Assembly (NCBI GenBank): GCA_021776135.1
Contig: JAJFGL010000034.1
Location: forward strand, 1-64,000
Source of the DNA: Kiloniellaceae bacterium
Lineage (GTDB): Bacteria; Pseudomonadota; Alphaproteobacteria; Kiloniellales; J153
DNA length: 64,000 nucleotides
Direction of reading: 5' to 3'
Under the pieces are notes generated by a model. That model saw nothing but the letters and a program-made list of their open reading frames with translations. It had not been told where the DNA came from and ran no database searches. Below are positions 34,138 to 41,732 of the stretch, in pieces. The translations under genes were made by a program, and so were the position numbers. The stretch's first letter is position 1, and the number at the start of each line of letters is the position of its first letter.

Positions 34138-36015
34138 CTAGTTAACGCTGGTTGTTTGCGGACCGCCCTCGACGATGACCATGCGGAACATGCCGGTGGC
34201 CATGTGGTACATGAGGTGACAGTGGAAGGCCCACTGACCGGGCGCATCGACCTCCACTTCGGCAAGAACGGTGGTGCCCGGCGCGATGCTGACCGTGTGC
34301 TTGACCGGATTCATTTTACCGTTGCCATTGTCGAGGATCGTCCACATACCGTGCAGGTGCATGGGGTGGCTCATCATGGTTTCGTTGACGAACTTGAAGC
34401 GGACACGCTCCCCATACTTCAGGCGGATCGGTTCGGCCTCCGAATACTTCTTGTCGTTTATCGACCAGAAGTATCTCTCCATATTGCCGGTCAGCCTGAT
34501 TTCAATCTCCCGTGTCGCCTCCCGGTCCTCATAGAGCGGCTTCTGTGCCTTCAAATCGGCATAAGAGAGGAACTTGCCGCCGTTGGCCGCGGTTGGCGTC
34601 AGGCCGCTGCCGGGGGCATAGAAAGGATCCTGCCGGGTCTTGGTTTTCCCTCCCATCGCCCCATGGTCCATTTTTGTCATCGCGCCTTGGTCCATGGAAT
34701 CTTGGTCCATAGAACTTTGGTTCATAGAACCTTGGTCCATAGAACTTTGGCCCATAGAACTTTGGTCCATCGAACCTTGGTTCACCGCGCCTTGGTTCAT
34801 GGAACCCTGGTCCATCTGGGACATGGTGGATTGATCCATACCGGGCATTTGTTTTGTATCCTTGCCGGGCGGCGTCATGTCCGGCATCTGGCCTTGATCC
34901 ATGCCTTCCATGCCTTCCATGCCTTCCATGCCGCCGTGGCCCATATCGGCCATGGTCAGCATCGGGCGCTCGCGGCCTTCAGGCACGGCCGCTTCCATGC
35001 CCGCGCGAGGGGCGAGGGTGGCCCGCGCCATTCCGGTTCGCGCCATGGGCTCGGCGGCGATCGTGTAGGCCCGGTCTTCCTTTGGCCGGACGATGACGTC
35101 GTAGGTCTCGGCGACGGCGATTCGGAACTCATCGACCTTGACTGGCTGGACGTTGTTACCGTCCGCTTGCACGACGGTCATCTCGAGGCCCGGGATCCGG
35201 ACATCGAAGTAGGTCATGGCGGCGGCATTGATGAAGCGCAGCCGCACCCGCTCGCCGGGTTCGAACAGGCCGGTCCAATTCTGCTCGGGGTTTTTGCCGT
35301 TCACCAGGAAGGTATAACCGCTGATATCCGCGATATCGGTCGGGGTCATGCGCATCTCGCCCCAATCCGTCCGGTCCGACAGCGCCGCGCCGAAGCCCTT
35401 CTCCGATACATCGTCGAAGAAGCTCATGAGCGTGCGCTGGTTGTAATTGTAGTAATCGGACTGCTTCTTGAGATTGGCGAGAATCTTTTCCGGCTTGGTA
35501 TCGTGCCAGTCGGACAGAACGACCACATAATCGCGGTCGTAGCGGAACGGCTCGCGCCCCTTGGGCTCGATCACGATTGAGCCGTAGACGCCCTTCTGCT
35601 CCTGAAGTCCCGAATGGCTATGGAACCAATAGGTTCCGCTTTGCTGCGCCGCAAAACGGTAAGTGTGGGTGGTCCCGGGTTCGATGCCGTCGAAACTGAT
35701 GCCCGGCACGCCGTCCTGGGTAAAGGGAACGATCAGACCGTGCCAGTGGATCGAGGTGTCCTCGTCGAGGGTGTTGGTCACATTGATAACCAAATCCTCG
35801 CCCTCCTTGAACCGCAGGGTAGGCCCCGGCACCGTCCCGTTAATGGTCTGGGCGGTTTGTACTGTGCCCGAGACGTTAATGGCCGTCTCTCCGATGGTCA
35901 GATCGTAGGTGCCGGCCAGGGCCGGGCCGGCGCTTAACAGCGCCGACGCGGCCCCAAGAATTGCCACTGACTTTAGCATGGCTCGTCCCAGGGACTGGGA
36001 ATCCCGTGCGTTCAT
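34138..36015 (-). CDS. copA: multicopper oxidase CopA with a Met-rich repeat insert
   Basis: 625 residues from ATG 36015; the frame extends further upstream but the export signal begins here (AMLKSVAILGAASALLSAGPALAG). Copper sites are complete: SIHWHGLIVPF, YWFHSHSGLQEQKG, HPMHLHGMW and WAFHCHLMYHMATGMFR. Between about residues 375 and 480 lies a repeat-rich insertion of DQSSM/NQGSM-type pentapeptides with MGHGGMEGMEGMEGMDQ before it. Such a Met-rich loop binds Cu(I) in CopA/CueO-type oxidases. The protein probably oxidises Cu(I) to Cu(II) in the periplasm. It forms an operon with copB and the cupredoxin gene, which ends 26 bases upstream. Confidence 0.95.
   Translation of the reverse strand: MNARDSQSLGRAMLKSVAILGAASALLSAGPALAGTYDLTIGETAINVSGTVQTAQTINGTVPGPTLRFKEGEDLVINVTNTLDEDTSIHWHGLIVPFTQDGVPGISFDGIEPGTTHTYRFAAQQSGTYWFHSHSGLQEQKGVYGSIVIEPKGREPFRYDRDYVVVLSDWHDTKPEKILANLKKQSDYYNYNQRTLMSFFDDVSEKGFGAALSDRTDWGEMRMTPTDIADISGYTFLVNGKNPEQNWTGLFEPGERVRLRFINAAAMTYFDVRIPGLEMTVVQADGNNVQPVKVDEFRIAVAETYDVIVRPKEDRAYTIAAEPMARTGMARATLAPRAGMEAAVPEGRERPMLTMADMGHGGMEGMEGMEGMDQGQMPDMTPPGKDTKQMPGMDQSTMSQMDQGSMNQGAVNQGSMDQSSMGQSSMDQGSMNQSSMDQDSMDQGAMTKMDHGAMGGKTKTRQDPFYAPGSGLTPTAANGGKFLSYADLKAQKPLYEDREATREIEIRLTGNMERYFWSINDKKYSEAEPIRLKYGERVRFKFVNETMMSHPMHLHGMWTILDNGNGKMNPVKHTVSIAPGTTVLAEVEVDAPGQWAFHCHLMYHMATGMFRMVIVEGGPQTTSVN
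34670..34925 (-). repeat. degenerate 15-bp tandem repeat encoding Met-Asp-Gln pentapeptides
   Basis: About twelve copies of a 15-base unit (on the plus strand GAACCTTGGTTCATA-like) encode M-D/N-Q-G/S-S. A shorter 9-base unit (CCTTCCATG) near 34905-34929 encodes MEG. Replication slippage within such arrays would change the number of methionines and so copper capacity. Confidence 0.85.
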
Positions 36016-36041
36016 TGTGTGTTCTCCGTCTTGCCGATTGC

Positions 36042-36629
36042 TCAATTGCTCTTGGCGGTTTGGGGTTGCTTGCCGAACTCGATCGCACCCATCATGCCGG
36101 CATCGTAATGGCCCGGCACGTTGCAGGCGAACTCCAAATTCCTGGCCGCCGCGAACTTCCAAACTAATTCCTGTGTTTTGCCGGGCTCGATGAGGATGCT
36201 GTTGGGGTCGTCGTGGACGTGGCCCGACATGTCCATCGATCCGTGGTCCATCTTCATCATGCTCATGTCGATTCCGGTCGCCGTGAGCATACCGTGTTCC
36301 ATCATGGTCATCATCTCCTTTTGATGCTCGGCGTGCATGGCGGTCGTGCCGACGTTGAATTCATGCAGGAAATCGCCCTCGTTCTTGACCATGAAGCGAA
36401 CCGTCTCCCCGGCGCCAACAACGAGCTTTTCGGGCTCGAAGTAGTTATCGCCCATCGTGATCTCGATGATTCGGTTGGCCTCGGAAGGCTTGCCCGGCTC
36501 GCCGAAGGCGAAGGCGCCGGCATGGCCATGGCCACCCTCGTGCGAACCGGCGGCAAGTACCGCTCCGGAGGTGGACAAAGCGGCCGCCACGGCGGCGGAG
36601 AGGAGAAACTTGGACGTTCTAGTACGCAT
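36042..36629 (-). CDS. periplasmic cupredoxin (CopI/plastocyanin-like)
   Basis: 195 residues from ATG 36629, preceded by AAGGAAC. Signal peptide 1-27 (SAAVAAALSTSGAVLAAG). The type-1 copper domain runs from about 50 to 190 with EPEKLVVGAGETVRFMVKNEG, the first ligand His in FLHEFNVGT and the C-terminal loop FACNVPGHYDAGMMG (Cys, His, Met ligands). Between the strands is a Met/His-rich loop (EMMTMMEHGMLTATGIDMSMMKMDHGSMDMSGH) that may hold extra copper. It is the first gene of the copA-copB unit and probably shuttles or stores copper. Confidence 0.92.
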   Translation of the reverse strand: MRTRTSKFLLSAAVAAALSTSGAVLAAGSHEGGHGHAGAFAFGEPGKPSEANRIIEITMGDNYFEPEKLVVGAGETVRFMVKNEGDFLHEFNVGTTAMHAEHQKEMMTMMEHGMLTATGIDMSMMKMDHGSMDMSGHVHDDPNSILIEPGKTQELVWKFAAARNLEFACNVPGHYDAGMMGAIEFGKQPQTAKSN

Positions 36630-36863
36630 GGTTTGGTTCCTTTTATTTCGAGTTAAGATGCGGCGCCGATGTGAGTCCGTTGCCGCCTTGCATCGCATAC
36701 AGGCGACACCTGCTAGAGGTTGGCCGCGCATGGCCGCTGGCGCGGTTCATTGCTGCCGGAACAGCTAAAATGATTTCCGTCGTAAGGCCGAGCTTTTCCG
36801 TTCGCTCGACGCTGCGCCGCGCAGTGCGCGGACAGCCGGTGCGTTCAGAAAAGCGTTATCGAC

Positions 36864-37226
36864 TCAGGATGGATTTCGGGGGGGCCGTAGGTCGGGGGCC
36901 GGGTTAACCTGCCGCGCAGAGTCAACATGTGGCCGGGCCATGGCAACTAATCGAGGGAAATTGGCAGACTCGATAGGCGCGCGGACCAGGGGATCGAAGT
37001 GGTGCATGCAATCGCCGTGGGAACTTGGCATGCTGTCTTCGCTGTTAGACGATGACTTTTCTGTGTCAAGCGTCTCACAGAAGGATCCGAAATGGCTGTG
37101 GCCGGCCCCGTCGCCGGACTGGGCATGAAGCGGATACGGATTGACGGCGAGAAACAGGACGGCGACTAGGGCCAGAAAATGGCCCGCCCTTGCCGCCCGC
37201 CGCCATATGCTTCCGATTAGATCCAT
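36864..37226 (-). CDS. small secreted hypothetical protein beside copper genes
   Basis: 120 residues. A signal-like hydrophobic segment (about 15-35, FLALVAVLFLAVNPYPLHA) is followed by a polar region with His and Cys (GAGHSHFGSFCETLD, HGDCMHHFDP). The layout resembles the DUF2946-like proteins that accompany copper genes, but the match is too weak to claim. It lies upstream of the cupredoxin gene on the same strand with a 235-base gap, so it may be separately expressed. Confidence 0.6.
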   Translation of the reverse strand: MDLIGSIWRRAARAGHFLALVAVLFLAVNPYPLHAQSGDGAGHSHFGSFCETLDTEKSSSNSEDSMPSSHGDCMHHFDPLVRAPIESANFPRLVAMARPHVDSARQVNPAPDLRPPRNPS

Positions 37227-37637
37227 TGCCGCTTATGCCTGTGCCTTGTTTCGGTCATTGGGAGATGGGGATTGCCCCTGGTGGAAGGTCAAGTGCGGGA
37301 ACAGAGAATCACGCTCTCGTGACCGGAAAATTTTCTCTTTCTTACTCTAGCATCGTTGTCTGGCAATTGTCTGTGCTGCCACGGAAGTTCTGGCAGGATT
37401 TGTTGAAGGGGACGTAAACGTCAAGATCGCGCGATCCGTTTTTCCGCGGGAAGGGGTCGGCGCGACTGGAAGAGCTCTGCCGACCGCCACCGACATTTGC
37501 ATTCCCAAACCGGGGTTCCAAATCGTTGGCCCAAAACGAAGGGCTCTAGCTGTGCCCTGTGGAGTTCAACTGAGTAATCGCGAACGCCGGCTATCTGATG
37601 ACCGGAATATGGCGGAATTGAGAAATGGAAACTCCTA
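37227..37637. other. intergenic stretch without a recognisable gene
   Basis: About 410 bases between divergent genes. There is no open frame with family similarity, and no clear operator or terminator. The region separates the leftward copper block from a decayed thioredoxin gene. Confidence 0.5.
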
Positions 37638-38150
37638 ATGAGCAATTGCTGGGCTAAGGCCACCGCGGCGTGCATCGCCTCGGGCGCCAGTGCTTCTATC
37701 TTTGCTCAGCAGGTTGCCAGGAAAAGTTCGAGGCCGATCCTCACCGAGGACGGTAGCGTCCACGATCTGGGCTGATTTCATGGAGAGCTCGTTCTGCTGA
37801 ATTTCTGTGCGGCCTGGTGGGCGCCCGGCGTCGACAACCTTCCGGCGCTTAACCGCCTTCAGGCGCTCTTTGGGAACGAAGCTTTTACGCTCGTGGCATT
37901 GCCGATCAATGAGGGCGACATCGACGTTCCCGTCTCCTTCGTGAGGCGCCTGGGGTTGAGGAACATCAGCGTTTACCAAGATTTCACTAGATGCGCGGAG
38001 GATGCATTCCCCCTCTATGGCCTTCCGATCATCTATCTCATCGACCGGGACGGTTTGGCGGTCGGCTATATCGTCGCAGCAGCGAAATGGGATTCACCGG
38101 AAGCGGTGCGGTTCCTGAATCATTATATCGTGCGGGCGAGTCGGGGCTGA
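37638..38150 (+). pseudogene. TlpA/thioredoxin-like protein with a stop codon and lost CxxC
   Basis: One frame of 171 codons runs from ATG 37638 to 38150 but is interrupted by TGA at 37773-37775. After that stop the thioredoxin fold is clear: ELVLLNFCAAWWAPGVDNLP, ALNRLQALFGNEAFTLVALPIN and AFPLYGLPIIYLIDRDG. The usual WCAPC redox motif has become WWAPG, so both catalytic cysteines are gone. The combination of a nonsense codon and a dead active site marks a pseudogene. A shorter reading frame from 37893 could not fold as thioredoxin. Confidence 0.75.
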
Positions 38151-38207
38151 ACGGCCGGACGTCATTGCCCGAGCCTTTGGGGTCATTTAGAAGAGACGGG
38201 TTGAGGC

Positions 38208-39251
38208 GTGGTAAAGCTGGAGATCATCGCGGGAATGTCCAATAAAAACCCCAAGAAGGTTCGGAAATGGCTGAAGACCATGCCCACTCTCAGTGAGCTT
38301 TGCGCGGAGTACCCGAACGAGTGGACAATCGTGCAGCGGGACATTTCAGCCGCTCGCGAGCGGAGTAGGTCGGAAGAACAACCGCTAAGACGGCCAATTC
38401 CCTCCTCAAATTCCGCGGCGACACGATCAGAATCCGCCAGCAGGAGACCAAGAACCGGAAAAGCATTGGATCCCGCTCTGTCGAAATACATTCGCGATCG
38501 CATGGCTCAATTGGCGATCAAGAATTACGGCTTGATCGCCGCCTCCGGGATCAAGAAAGGTGTCGTTAGATTCAACTGGCTGAATGGCTACATCATAAAA
38601 GGGCTTCTGTTTGCGCGAGAGTTGGAACGTAAGCCGGCGTCGCTGTTTTGGTTTCGCTTGATGTGGCCATTTGTCTGGCAAAAGAAGCGGCTTATGCCCC
38701 TGGCGGAATCCGAGGGAATTTATTGTTTCTATTCCCAGCAACTTATCGAAAAGCTGGCCGTGCTGATAGGTTCCAGATCTTGCCTTGAGCTCGCCGCGGG
38801 CGATGGGACGTTGACGAGATTCCTGAAGGACCAGGGCGTCCGAATTACAGCTACGGACAACTATAGTTGGCAACACTCGGTGCGATACCCCGACTGGGTT
38901 GTCAGGCGCGATGCGCGAACGGCTTTAAAGATGTACGCCCCCGAGGCGGTGATCTGCTCCTGGCCGCCCGCCGGCAACGACTTTGAACGCCAAGTCTTCA
39001 AGACTCGCAGCGTTCAGATCTATATCGTCATCGGTAGCCGTCATCGATTCGCGGCCGGGAACTGGAACGATTACAAACGTCAAACCGATTTTGCCTTCGA
39101 AAAAGAAAAGGCGTTTAGTCGATTAGTCATACCCCCGGAGTTGGGCTCTGATGTTTATATTTTCCGGCGCAAAACCAAGAGTGAGGGCACAACACCGCCT
39201 CGCGAACCTAATCTCTTGGCGTCTGAACCTGTCGGTCCTACACTCACCTGA
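38208..39251 (+). CDS. possible SAM-dependent methyltransferase of unknown target
   Basis: 347 residues. The first 110 are polar and contain WLKTMPTLSELCAEYPNEW and a Ser/Arg-rich stretch. The C-terminal 170 look like a Rossmann-fold methyltransferase: SCLELAAGDGTLTRFLKDQG (SAM motif I) at about 191-210, then ITATDNYSW (acidic residue after strand 2) and EAVICSWPPAGNDFERQVF (post-strand-4, in the place of an NPPY-like motif). Lower GC and different codon use from nearby genes suggest separate acquisition. It has no operon partner, and the two flanking regions give no hint of its substrate. Confidence 0.55.
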   Translation: MVKLEIIAGMSNKNPKKVRKWLKTMPTLSELCAEYPNEWTIVQRDISAARERSRSEEQPLRRPIPSSNSAATRSESASRRPRTGKALDPALSKYIRDRMAQLAIKNYGLIAASGIKKGVVRFNWLNGYIIKGLLFARELERKPASLFWFRLMWPFVWQKKRLMPLAESEGIYCFYSQQLIEKLAVLIGSRSCLELAAGDGTLTRFLKDQGVRITATDNYSWQHSVRYPDWVVRRDARTALKMYAPEAVICSWPPAGNDFERQVFKTRSVQIYIVIGSRHRFAAGNWNDYKRQTDFAFEKEKAFSRLVIPPELGSDVYIFRRKTKSEGTTPPREPNLLASEPVGPTLT

Positions 39252-39346
39252 TGGCGACGGACTGTAAATGCCGCCGCTTTAGCCGGTGCCGATCGTGGGA
39301 AAATGCAGCTACGAGAATTTAACACGAAAGCCCTATCCTCCGAACC

Positions 39347-39775
39347 ATGACACCTAACCTGAGTTTATCCCGAATTTTAAAGGGCCTCGCGGTCGCCCTT
39401 GGGTCCTTCGTCGCGCTCGGCACTGTAGCGGCGCTGTGGGAGAACCCCATTTTCATTCGAATGACGCCTGCCGGAGGCTGGGAAATCGCGCTTCTGGCTA
39501 TGCTCTCCCTGCTGCTCGGCGTGTATGTCGTCATCCGAAGACCCTTCTGCTCGATAAAGACCGCTGGCGTTGGTGGCGTTCTCGGGTTCATCGGCGTGGC
39601 CTGTCCCGTCTGCAACAAGGTCCTCCTGCTACTATTCGGTGGAGATCTCCTCCTCACGTACTTCGAGCCGGTGCGTGTCTATGTCGCCGCCGCCGGTGTG
39701 TTGCTCGCTGTTTGGGCGGTGGCTAGAGAATGGGCGGGTACCAAGCAAGAGCCCGCGGAGAATGCAGCGTTCTAA
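39347..39775 (+). CDS. small four-helix membrane protein next to mercury genes
   Basis: 142 residues with about four hydrophobic helices. The notable motif is GVACPVCNKVLLLLFGGDLLLTYFEPVRVY (residues about 82-111), where a Cys-Pro-Val-Cys pair lies at the membrane edge. Proteins of this appearance occur in metal-resistance regions as I recall, but no family name is secure. It converges with the leftward mercury-type genes, overlapping the last one by four bases. Confidence 0.6.
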   Translation: MTPNLSLSRILKGLAVALGSFVALGTVAALWENPIFIRMTPAGGWEIALLAMLSLLLGVYVVIRRPFCSIKTAGVGGVLGFIGVACPVCNKVLLLLFGGDLLLTYFEPVRVYVAAAGVLLAVWAVAREWAGTKQEPAENAAF

Positions 39776-39972
39776 GCCTTCTGCCGCATCTCCTGAATAG
39801 GGGGACAGGGGACGGTCCCGTAAGAGCAGAACACGCGGCAATCCCCTGTTTTCGGCCGAAGCACGGCGCCACAACCCTCGCAGCCGTAAAAGAACTGGCA
39901 CGCGTCAGCCGGCATGGTCTCGCTCTTCCGATGCCGACAATTCGGACACGTGATCGTCGATTGCCGCGTCAC
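39772..39972 (-). CDS. GDCCVxC-like small cysteine protein
   Basis: 66 residues from GTG 39972, which overlaps the MerF stop (GTGA). Cysteine pairs TCPNCRH, CEGCG and the C-terminal GDCRVFCSYGTVPCPP match the GDCCVxC family that accompanies mercury genes; here the second Cys of GDCC is Arg. It resembles a zinc-ribbon metal-binding protein. It is the last gene of the leftward module. Confidence 0.75.
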   Translation of the reverse strand: MTRQSTITCPNCRHRKSETMPADACQFFYGCEGCGAVLRPKTGDCRVFCSYGTVPCPPIQEMRQKA

Positions 39973-40226
39973 CGCGTCCTTCTCCTCTTGAGCATGGCCA
40001 GGCCGTAAGCCGTTATGGCGAGAAAGATCGCCAAGCCGGGATAGAGCAGGAAGTAATCGAGCCACCAGCCCATCCACGCCGACAACCCGGCCAGGCCGAA
40101 CAGGAGAACCAAGGCCGGCGTGAAGCAGCCTATGGCGAATACGATGGAGCCGACGATGCCGGTGCCGAGAATTGTCCGGGCTTTCAATTCGCTTTTCTCC
40201 TTTAGACGCGTCGAAAGAAATCCCAT
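39969..40226 (-). CDS. MerF-like mercury transport membrane protein
   Basis: 85 residues if started at ATG 40226; the frame is open for another 53 codons upstream (to 40385) without family similarity. Two membrane helices: ILGTGIVGSIVFAIGCFTPALVLLFG and a second at LDYFLLYPGLAIFLAITAYGL, with the linker GLSAWMGW. This is the MerF pattern, although the vicinal Cys-Cys of MerF is Gly-Cys here, leaving one cysteine before FTP. It would carry Hg(II) inwards. The downstream gene overlaps by four bases. Confidence 0.7.
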   Translation of the reverse strand: MGFLSTRLKEKSELKARTILGTGIVGSIVFAIGCFTPALVLLFGLAGLSAWMGWWLDYFLLYPGLAIFLAITAYGLAMLKRRRTR

Positions 40227-40401
40227 GCCCTGCATGGCTCCCGTGAGCGCTACCACTCGCGCTTCGGTGCCTTGAAGGGCGCCGTAGCGCTGCTGTTCTC
40301 CAGGCAATCCATGGCTGGGGTAGATTTGCTGCCGGCATTCGATCTCTCGCGGCTTACCGCTCGCAGTCTGCCGATACGCGGCCATTCTTCCTAGATGCGG
40401 C

Positions 40402-40671
40402 TCAGGGCAAGGCTTGACCGAGACCCGCTGCCCGTAGAGTCCCCTCGTCCGGTCCGCGACCTGAGCAGCAGTCGGCCAACTTGCCGTCGATAGAGACAGC
40501 TGGAACGGAGCGTACGCCCAGAGTCTTGGCCCGCTGTGCGACCGCCGGATCTTTCATATCGAGCACCACGATCTCGCAAGACGGGCACGCTAGGGCCTTA
40601 ATTTTTGTTACCGCTTCATCACAAGTTGGACAGCCTGCGCTGAAAATCTCGATCTTCCTTTTGGCGGCCAT
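40402..40671 (-). CDS. thioredoxin-fold small protein (glutaredoxin-like)
   Basis: 89 residues, a compact thioredoxin fold: KIEIFSAGCPTCDEAVTKI with the CPTC redox pair, a second pair in LACPSCEIVV, and VRSVPAVSIDGKLADCC (cis-Pro loop). Such proteins are common behind MerR-type regulators in mercury and arsenic modules and could reduce or hand over metal-bound thiols. Five bases separate it from the merR stop, so it is in the same transcript. Confidence 0.82.
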   Translation of the reverse strand: MAAKRKIEIFSAGCPTCDEAVTKIKALACPSCEIVVLDMKDPAVAQRAKTLGVRSVPAVSIDGKLADCCSGRGPDEGTLRAAGLGQALP

Positions 40672-40675
40672 GGCT

Positions 40676-41107
40676 TCATCTCCTTCGTTTTTCCAATTGC
40701 ACTTCGCCCTTTGCCTGGCTTTCGAGACTATCGAGGATCGAGCAAAACCTCGCCGCGCCCTCTCCGGGGCATGCGTCGATCAAGCCTCGGAGCGCAGAGC
40801 GGATCGCGGTCAGGCTCGCGATTTTCGCGTCAACTTCCTCGAGTTTCGACTGGGCCCGCTGGCGAACGTCGCCGCAGTCCGCCGAGGGATCGGCTCTAAG
40901 AGACAGGAGCTCGTCGATCTCTTTCAGGGAGAACCCCAGGCTCTGCGCTTGGCGGATAAACCGGATCCGCTCGAGAACCTCAGGCGGATAACTTCGGAAC
41001 CCACCGTCAGACGGTCTGGGTGGTTGCGCGATCAGGCCTTGGCGTTCGTAGAACCGGACCGTCTCGACGCCGACACCGGTATTTTTGGCTACTACGCTGA
41101 TCCTCAT
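40676..41107 (-). CDS. merR: MerR family Hg(II)-responsive regulator
   Basis: 143 residues. The winged helix-turn-helix (residues 1-70) has KNTGVGVETVRFYERQGLI and GFRSYPPEVLERIRFIRQAQ. A coiled-coil dimer helix follows. Cysteines lie at 78, 113 and 122; the spacings of 35 and 9 equal those of the three Hg-binding cysteines of Tn501-type MerR (82, 117, 126), so mercury rather than copper is the expected inducer. It reads leftward, and a MerR-type promoter sits directly upstream (41136-41166), so it controls itself together with the downstream genes. Confidence 0.93.
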   Translation of the reverse strand: MRISVVAKNTGVGVETVRFYERQGLIAQPPRPSDGGFRSYPPEVLERIRFIRQAQSLGFSLKEIDELLSLRADPSADCGDVRQRAQSKLEEVDAKIASLTAIRSALRGLIDACPGEGAARFCSILDSLESQAKGEVQLEKRRR

Positions 41108-41135
41108 TGCCGTGTAAATCCTTCCGTAGAACTGA

Positions 41136-41166
41136 GTTTAGACTCCGTACTATAGTACGGTGTCAA
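41136..41166 (-). promoter_or_regulatory. MerR-type promoter/operator of the mercury module
   Basis: On the minus strand a TTGACA -35 (41161-41166) is followed by the perfect palindrome CCGTACTATAGTACGG (41145-41160) and a TAAAC-like -10 element. The -35 to -10 spacing is 19-20 bases, longer than the usual 17, as in mer promoters that MerR must untwist. It points into merR. Confidence 0.8.
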
Positions 41167-41179
41167 GATAGCACGTTTC

Positions 41180-41596
41180 ATGCCCGGCCGGCGCCAGGTC
41201 CTGGGTATGGTGATAGGTGCCTTCAAACTAGCGCCGTATTGTCGTCAATGGGGATTAGGTGTCGTCGGCACCGGCGGCGGCCAGATCAAGACAGCGTGGA
41301 TTGGCGCTCTGAAACGCGCTGGCTTGGCCGACAAGGTGACCTACATCGGCTGCCACGACGGCAAACTCAAGAATCGCTGGAAGCCGCGCTTCCGGCCGCA
41401 CGATTGCCGGCACACCTGGGCGACCTGGGCCTATGCTGCAACCCGGGACCTGCGGGCGCTGATGGAGCTGGGCGGCTGGAAGTCCGAGCGAATGGTCTTC
41501 CGATATACCCACGTCAACCCGGACCATCTGGCAGGCGCAATTGACCGCCTGCCCTGGGCGGAATCCGTGCAGAACACGAAGGTCACGCAGGTATGA
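41180..41596 (+). pseudogene. tyrosine recombinase (integrase), C-terminal fragment
   Basis: 138 residues starting at an arbitrary ATG. From about residue 45 it is the catalytic end of a phage-type integrase: FRPHDCRHTWATWAYAATRD carries the HxxR box, LRALMELGGWKSERMVFRYTHV carries the box-II His/Trp position and the nucleophile Tyr, and VNPDHLAGAIDRL follows. The whole N-terminal DNA-binding part and the first catalytic Arg are missing. It lies 35 bases before the right attachment repeat, where an island integrase is expected, so it is the broken remains of the enzyme that inserted this island. Confidence 0.88.
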
Positions 41597-41630
41597 AAGG
41601 TGAATCAATGAGATACAGAGGGACCGCTCG

Positions 41631-41684
41631 ACCTTGCCAAGGTTGGGGTCGTGATTTCGAATCTCATCGCCCGCGCCAGTTTTC
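41631..41684 (+). repeat. right attachment repeat / tRNA-Gly 3' fragment
   Basis: Copy of 2894-2947 with six differences. Relative to a tRNA T-arm, pairs 50-64 and 51-63 have changed on both sides (G-C to T-A and C-G to G-C), so pairing is kept; pair 53-61 is broken and the discriminator is G. No acceptor 5' strand precedes it, so it is not a functional tRNA. A strong terminator follows at 41711. Confidence 0.9.
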
Positions 41685-41710
41685 AGACCACTATTTACGA
41701 TCGCGAAGGC

Positions 41711-41732
41711 GGCCCGGTTCCGGGCCGTTTTT
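41711..41732 (+). terminator. Rho-independent terminator after the tRNA fragment
   Basis: GGCCCGG-TT-CCGGGCC (7-bp perfect stem) followed by G and five Ts. It lies 33 bases after the CCA of the tRNA fragment, so it is probably the original terminator of the chromosomal tRNA-Gly gene, displaced here when the island inserted. Confidence 0.85.

Noticed and set aside
34670-34925. Possible CRISPR-like array
   Set aside because: The units are 15 bases, directly tandem and without spacers, and encode an in-frame Met-rich loop of CopA.
34156-35580. 474-codon plus-strand frame with repeated HRTLVHRTLVH
   Set aside because: The repeat is the complement of the Met-rich repeat of CopA; it is not an independent repeat protein.
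37773-37775. TGA as a selenocysteine codon in the TlpA-like gene
   Set aside because: The stop is not at the redox-active position, no SECIS-like hairpin is evident after it, and the CxxC site is destroyed.
41180-41596. Functional island integrase
   Set aside because: Only the HxxR to Tyr end of the catalytic domain remains; the N-terminal domains and the first catalytic arginine are missing.
41631-41678. Second functional tRNA-Gly gene
   Set aside because: The acceptor 5' strand, D arm and half of the anticodon arm are absent and one conserved T-stem pair is broken.
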